The notes beneath the pieces are model-generated. The model did no database searches and had not been told where the DNA came from. It saw nothing but the letters and a program-made list of their open reading frames with translations. Shown piece after piece: positions 59,899-64,000 of a DNA stretch of 64,000 nt. The translations under genes and the position numbers were made by a program. Location: NCBI RefSeq assembly GCF_027563315.1, contig NZ_JAMKBJ010000007.1, positions 62,001 to 126,000 of the forward strand, written 5' to 3'. Positions within the stretch are counted from its first letter, which is position 1. Each line of letters opens with the position of its first letter. This DNA comes from Paenisporosarcina quisquiliarum (GTDB taxonomy: Bacteria > Bacillota > Bacilli > Bacillales_A > Planococcaceae).

Positions 59899-60522
59899 TT
59901 ACTCCATTGACTCTTTCAGTCGTTTCACCATATCGCGAATGCGTTCGCTTTTCAGTCGATAACTGACGGGATTAGCAATTAACCTCGATGTCACATCCAC
60001 AATGCGTTCGTATTCAACCAGTCCATTTTCTTTCAATGTTCGGCCAGAAGATACGATATCTACAATGCGATCTGCAAGTCCAATCATTGGTGCCAATTCG
60101 ATTGAACCATTCAATCCGATTATTTCAACTTGCTCCCCTTTTTCTTTATAAAAAGCCGAAGCAATTTCTGGATATTTAGTTGCCACACGTGGCGCAATCT
60201 CATTCATGACTGTATTCGGCAAACCTGCAGTTGCGATATAACATTGGCTGATTTTTAAATCAAGCAATTCATGAACACTACGTTTTTGCTCAAGTAATAC
60301 ATCTTTACCCGCTATCCCGATGTCTGCAACCCCATGTTCAACATAAACAGGCACGTCCATCGGTTTTGCAAGAATGAATCGGATATTTTCACCCGGAGCT
60401 TCAACAATGAGTTTGCGTGATTCTTCAAAGTCATCCGGTAACTGAAAACCCGCCTTTTGAAGTAACACATACGCTTCTTCAAAAATGCGACCTTTCGGCA
60501 TCGCAATTGTCAGTTCACTCAT
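59899..60522 (-). CDS. hisG: ATP phosphoribosyltransferase catalytic subunit (short form)
   Basis: 207 residues from the ATG at 60522, overlapping the hisZ stop by 8 bp. First step of histidine synthesis. The short HisG lacks the C-terminal regulatory domain and needs HisZ, encoded just upstream. [13 protein letters not shown] and [15 protein letters not shown] are family blocks. Confidence 0.97.
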   Translation of the reverse strand: MSELTIAMPKGRIFEEAYVLLQKAGFQLPDDFEESRKLIVEAPGENIRFILAKPMDVPVYVEHGVADIGIAGKDVLLEQKRSVHELLDLKISQCYIATAGLPNTVMNEIAPRVATKYPEIASAFYKEKGEQVEIIGLNGSIELAPMIGLADRIVDIVSSGRTLKENGLVEYERIVDVTSRLIANPVSYRLKSERIRDMVKRLKESME

Positions 60523-61699
60523 TATTTCCATCTCCTTCTGTTAACCACACTACTTCTGTAAAGTTTTCCTGATAAGCCTGTCTATCTTCCACACCATTTA
60601 CATATTGAATGGTTGTGCGAATTCCTTGTTTTCTCTTTTCATTTGCCGCATTTACCGCTTTCAAATAATTAGCTTCATCAAAAAATAGTAATGCATGTGG
60701 CTCACGAGCTGTCGATGTTGTCATCACTTCAAGCAGTCTATCCACTCTCAAACCGAACCCCGTTGCACCGACGTTACAATTGAATTCATGCAACAACCCA
60801 TCGTAACGACCTCCGTTACCGATAGCAAAACCTGATCCACTTGCGAAAACTTCAAACAACATACCAGTGTAATAACTCATCTCACTGGTAAGTGTTAAAT
60901 CATATGTCACCAATTTTGAAAGGCCAGCATTTTCAAGCAACACAGACAAATCACTAAGATACGTAAACATATTTACTTGCTGCTTATCTGATTCGTCGAT
61001 AAAAGGACGCAATGATTCAATAGTTGGAACATTGGAAGCATGTTCAATAAATTCAATGAAGCGATGTTCTTCTTCTTTCGCTGATCCATACGATTTTACT
61101 GCTTCTTCAAATCCAACCATGTTCTTTTCTACAAGTAATGTACGCAGTTCTTTCACTTGTTCTTTAGATTGAGTTAGTTGTGTCAAAATCGATTGCAATA
61201 ATCCAGCATGACCAACCGTCAAATGGTACTCACCTATTCCAAGTTCCTGAAAAAAATCGGAAGCAGTGATAATCATTTCTGCATCAGCAAATACTGAAGA
61301 ATCCCCAATTAGCTCAACACCCATTTGTTCGAACTCGGCAGGTCTGCCACCTTCATTTTCCTGAGCTCGAAAAACATTTGCAAAATAGGCAAGACGTAAT
61401 GGAATTTGTTCCTTCAGCAATTTGGATGTCGCAACACGTACAATTGGTGTGGTCATATCCGGTCTCAGGACCAGCGTTTCACCTTGTCGATCAACTAATT
61501 TAAACAATGATGAGTCTGCAATTGCTGAAGCTTTCCCCACTGTTTCGTAATATTCAACAGTAGGTGTTTTTATAAAATCAAAGCCGCGAGTTTGAAAGAA
61601 TTGTCTACCAATATCCCGTATTCTTTCCTTTTTTTCATTTATCAACGGAAAAGAATCTCTCATCCCAAGCGGTTTTTCAAATTTTCGAATTGGCGTCAT
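60515..61699 (-). CDS. hisZ: ATP phosphoribosyltransferase regulatory subunit
   Basis: 394 residues from the ATG at 61699 (AGGAAG 8 bp upstream). A HisS-like paralogue: [15 protein letters not shown] and [17 protein letters not shown], with [18 protein letters not shown]. It lacks tRNA charging and instead makes the short HisG sensitive to histidine. First gene of the eight-gene his operon. Confidence 0.95.
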   Translation of the reverse strand: MTPIRKFEKPLGMRDSFPLINEKKERIRDIGRQFFQTRGFDFIKTPTVEYYETVGKASAIADSSLFKLVDRQGETLVLRPDMTTPIVRVATSKLLKEQIPLRLAYFANVFRAQENEGGRPAEFEQMGVELIGDSSVFADAEMIITASDFFQELGIGEYHLTVGHAGLLQSILTQLTQSKEQVKELRTLLVEKNMVGFEEAVKSYGSAKEEEHRFIEFIEHASNVPTIESLRPFIDESDKQQVNMFTYLSDLSVLLENAGLSKLVTYDLTLTSEMSYYTGMLFEVFASGSGFAIGNGGRYDGLLHEFNCNVGATGFGLRVDRLLEVMTTSTAREPHALLFFDEANYLKAVNAANEKRKQGIRTTIQYVNGVEDRQAYQENFTEVVWLTEGDGNNE

Positions 61700-61802
61700 C
61701 AAAATCACTTCCTAAAATAAGGATAATTTACTTTAGTACACTACTATGCTAGTACAATGAAATAAAATATATTTTAACGTACCTAACAGAGTGCGTCAAT
61801 AC

Positions 61803-61846
61803 AAAAGACCTCATGAAGCGTTGGAATACTCTTCATGAGGTCTTTT
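61803..61846 (-). terminator. terminator overlapping the yvoF stop codon
   Basis: A perfect 16-bp stem (61803-61818 with 61831-61846). The yvoF stop and last codons form one arm; the T tract on the minus strand is only TTTTG. Confidence 0.75.
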
Positions 61847-62360
61847 CTTGATGTATATGGCGACGTGCCGCCATTTCTTCTGCTGTGTATATAATTTTCA
61901 TTGGATTTCCTCCGACAAAACTACCGGCTGGCACATCCTGATGAACGAGCGTGGCGGCAGAAACGATTGCCCCATCACCAATATGAACCCCTGGTAGAAT
62001 AGTTGAATTCGCTCCTATAAGAACACGATTCCCAATTATGACGTCTCCGATACGGTATTCGTCAATTAAATACTCATGGGCCAAAATCGTTGTATTATAA
62101 CCAACAATTGAATTCTCACCAATCGTAATTCTCTCCGGAAACATGACGTCAGGCATAACCATCAAGGCAAATGAAGTTTGCTCTCCCACTTTCATATGTA
62201 GAAAACGTCGATAGAGAAAATTTTTCAGTGGCAATGAAGGGCTGTACCTCCCCAGTTGAATGACGATAAAATTTTTCATCACTTTAAAGAAAGGCACTGT
62301 CCGGTAAATATGCCACAAAGAGTTTGCTCCTTCAACCGGATATCGTTCCGTCCTTCTCAT
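61833..62360 (-). CDS. yvoF: left-handed beta-helix acyltransferase (YvoF-like)
   Basis: 175 residues with hexapeptide repeats (ITIGENSIVGYNTTIL, IIGNRVLIGANSTILPGVHIGDGAIVSAATLV), typical of the maltose/galactoside O-acetyltransferase family. Substrate unknown. In B. subtilis yvoF likewise sits beside ppaX and next to the his operon. Confidence 0.88.
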   Translation of the reverse strand: MRRTERYPVEGANSLWHIYRTVPFFKVMKNFIVIQLGRYSPSLPLKNFLYRRFLHMKVGEQTSFALMVMPDVMFPERITIGENSIVGYNTTILAHEYLIDEYRIGDVIIGNRVLIGANSTILPGVHIGDGAIVSAATLVHQDVPAGSFVGGNPMKIIYTAEEMAARRHIHQEKTS

Positions 62361-63013
62361 GAAGATGGTCCGTCCACAATTTCAAGCAAATCCGTAATAT
62401 GTTGCAACATATAGGTTGGGTTAAAAGTCGCTAAATATGCTTCGCCTTTAGCAGTCCAGGCCACCCCTGCTGTTCTTACACCAGCATTTTGACCCCCCTC
62501 GATATCATGGGAGTTATCGCCGATCATTAAGGCCTCTTCTTTTGAAGCATTCAGTCGATTTAGAGCCAACACAATCGGTTCTGGATCAGGTTTTGGATTA
62601 ACTACGTCATCTAGAGCAATTACAACTTCAAAGATGTCCTCGATTCCCATTAATTTCAGACCTCGCTGAATAATATCCTGTTTTTTTGTAGAAACAATGG
62701 CCATCTTTATTCCACGAGCTTTTAAAATGCGAAGAGTATCAGCGACGCCGTCAAATTCGACCGCCATCTGATCATGCATTTCAATATTCCACGCTCGATA
62801 TTCCTTAATCAGCTCTTCCGTCAACGTTTCATCAATGGAGTCAAAAGTCTGTTTTAAAGAAGGTCCGATAAAATGCAGCACGTCTTCTTTAGTAAATCTT
62901 CCTGGATATCTCTTACCCAAAACACTTAAAAAAGTTTGAATGATAAGTTCATTCGTATCTAGCAACGTCCCGTCAAAATCGAAAAGAAGCGTAGTTATTG
63001 GTTTAGATTTCAT
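62357..63013 (-). CDS. ppaX: pyrophosphatase PpaX (HAD family)
   Basis: 218 residues. HAD motifs: LLFDFDGTLLDTNELI (I), AIVSTKKQ (II), KPDPEPIVLALN (III) and MIGDNSHDIEGGQNAG (IV). It hydrolyses the pyrophosphate released by HprK when it dephosphorylates HPr/Crh, fitting its usual place in the hprK-lgt cluster. Confidence 0.95.
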   Translation of the reverse strand: MKSKPITTLLFDFDGTLLDTNELIIQTFLSVLGKRYPGRFTKEDVLHFIGPSLKQTFDSIDETLTEELIKEYRAWNIEMHDQMAVEFDGVADTLRILKARGIKMAIVSTKKQDIIQRGLKLMGIEDIFEVVIALDDVVNPKPDPEPIVLALNRLNASKEEALMIGDNSHDIEGGQNAGVRTAGVAWTAKGEAYLATFNPTYMLQHITDLLEIVDGPSS

Positions 63014-63948
63014 GAAGTCAACACTTCCTTTCTTTTCGTTTGTTCAGCTCGTTTCCATAACGCAGCGACTGTGATCGTCAAAACAAAAGCAATCCCCAGT
63101 CTCAATAAGAATAATGGCCAAATCGGTATTCCAAGAGGAATAAAGATAAGGGTATCTTCCACAACTGCGTGACAGGCGACTAAAAAGATAAAGACCAGTG
63201 TAGCATCTTTCTTACTGACCCCATCCTCTTGAACCGCTTGAATCATGACACCTGCCCCAAACGCTAAGCCGATCACCAACCCGGAGACGAGCGTCATGGA
63301 AGCATTCGGTTCAATGCCGAGCAACTTTGTAAATGGCGCCAGTTTTTGCGAAAACTTCTGCAAGTATTGTTTATCTTTCAAGTATTGAATAACGATCATT
63401 AAAGGAATTACTACCATTGCGAGCTGTAAGACCCCAAAGCTCGCTTTTTGTAATCCTAGTAAAACAATTTCCATCCAGCCCTCTGGCATTGAAGCCACTT
63501 TTGGAGCCATTCCGTATTGGGCAATATCCGATCCACCAGACCACACTAAGTTTATGACAATTGCCGAAATGGCTGCGAGTCCAAACCTTACGAGTAAAAC
63601 AACCCATAATTTAACGCCAACTTTTAATGCCACTCCTGTTTCTATGAAAATATTATGAGAAAACGATAACATGACCGCCAAAATAAAGACTTCTTTCACA
63701 GTCAATTCTAGTGAAAGAATCCCGGCAATCCCTGCGTACAAATTCAGCGCGTTTCCTAAAACCAAAGGAATCGCTGCATCACCGCGTAATCCGAATATGC
63801 CCATGACAGGAGAAACTAAGTCAATAATCCACGGTAGAACTGGGGTGAATTGCAAAATGACCAGTAACAATGTAATTGGAAATATAATTTTGCTAAGCGT
63901 CCAGGTTGTTTTGAGGCCCGCCAGCAGTCCGTTTTTTATCGTAGACAT
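63010..63948 (-). CDS. yvoD: nucleoside-recognition-domain membrane protein (YvoD-like)
   Basis: 312 residues with eight or so membrane segments and two Gate-type repeats (PLVLGNALNLYAGIAGILSLEL; LVSGLVIGLAFGAGVMIQAVQEDG). Function is not established; spore-maturation-like proteins share the domain. The stop overlaps the ppaX ATG by 4 bp. Order lgt-yvoD-ppaX-yvoF matches B. subtilis. Confidence 0.88.
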   Translation of the reverse strand: MSTIKNGLLAGLKTTWTLSKIIFPITLLLVILQFTPVLPWIIDLVSPVMGIFGLRGDAAIPLVLGNALNLYAGIAGILSLELTVKEVFILAVMLSFSHNIFIETGVALKVGVKLWVVLLVRFGLAAISAIVINLVWSGGSDIAQYGMAPKVASMPEGWMEIVLLGLQKASFGVLQLAMVVIPLMIVIQYLKDKQYLQKFSQKLAPFTKLLGIEPNASMTLVSGLVIGLAFGAGVMIQAVQEDGVSKKDATLVFIFLVACHAVVEDTLIFIPLGIPIWPLFLLRLGIAFVLTITVAALWKRAEQTKRKEVLTS

Positions 63949-63964
63949 TTTTGTACATCCTTAC

Positions 63965-64000
63965 TTATGCGTCTTTATAACGCACAGGTTCTTTAATCGT
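63965..64000 (-). CDS. lgt: C-terminal end of a gene, probably lgt (cut by window edge)
   Basis: Eleven codons and a TAA read TIKEPVRYKDA. In B. subtilis the gene before yvoD is lgt (prolipoprotein diacylglyceryl transferase); the assignment rests only on gene order, since too few residues are visible to identify the family. Confidence 0.4.
   Translation of the reverse strand, partial: TIKEPVRYKDA

Noticed and set aside
61700-61832. T-box or attenuator before the his operon
   Set aside because: No T-box sequence, specifier stem or leader terminator is visible on the minus strand in this short spacer.

Overview
The window is a contiguous piece of a low-GC, spore-forming Gram-positive chromosome. 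Gene order in the second half closely follows the Bacillus subtilis blocks secG-est-rnr-smpB-ssrA, cggR-gapA-pgk-tpiA-gpmI-eno, clpP / tRNA-Arg, yvcI-rapZ-yvcK-whiA-crh, trxB-yvcD-his operon, and yvoF-ppaX-yvoD-lgt. A gerA-type germinant receptor operon and CotF-like coat genes show that it sporulates. The gene content and the style of the intergenic repeats suggest the Planococcaceae (Sporosarcina/Psychrobacillus/Lysinibacillus neighbourhood); this is inference, not a phylogeny. I see no transposase, prophage or CRISPR array.

Layout. 1-3.3 kb: fatty-acid beta-oxidation genes fadA (cut by the left edge) and fadN, under a textbook FadR operator. 3.5-5.1 kb: two coat-like genes, a thioredoxin-like gene and a degenerate STAS protein. 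5.1-10 kb: GNAT acetyltransferase, katA with a PerR box, a C39-like protein, an RsbR stressosome protein and a 5'-3' exonuclease. 10.2-14 kb: gerA-gerB-gerC receptor. 14-19.3 kb: nucleoside hydrolase, FAD oxidoreductase, orphan hutH, DinB-like and GNAT genes. 19.4-21.2 kb: ECF sigma factor with its DUF4179-type membrane partner. 21.3-32 kb: a ten-gene minus-strand exopolysaccharide/capsule operon: initiating sugar transferase, fused co-polymerase/tyrosine kinase, phosphatase, flippase, polymerase, glycosyltransferase, epimerase, two FemAB/BioF2-like acyltransferases and a polysaccharide deacetylase. 32.1-36.6 kb: trans-translation and RNA decay (ssrA, smpB, rnr) with est and secG. 36.9-45.8 kb: a kinase-fold protein, the lower glycolytic operon with its CggR operator, and a glutaredoxin-like gene. 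45.9-52.3 kb: TPM/LemA pair, clpP with a CtsR box, tRNA-Arg(CCG), and the crh-whiA-yvcK-rapZ-yvcI operon. 52.6-61.7 kb: trxB, a TPR protein and the complete hisZGDBHAFI operon. 61.8-64 kb: yvoF-ppaX-yvoD and the last codons of lgt.

Most notable. Three separate gene-end spacers (about 16.5, 37.9 and 47.4 kb) each hold about five short repeats spaced almost exactly 21 bp apart. The core sequence is different at each locus but the period is the same. The glutaredoxin-cggR spacer (45.1-45.5 kb) holds two different GC-richer palindromic elements, bounded by a duplicated copy of the 3' end of the glutaredoxin-like gene. These are the best candidates for undescribed biology here. The protein-coding regions are mostly well-known families, with a few atypical members: a STAS protein without phospho-acceptors, a kinase-fold protein lacking the catalytic Asp, and a nucleoside hydrolase with an altered metal-site motif.
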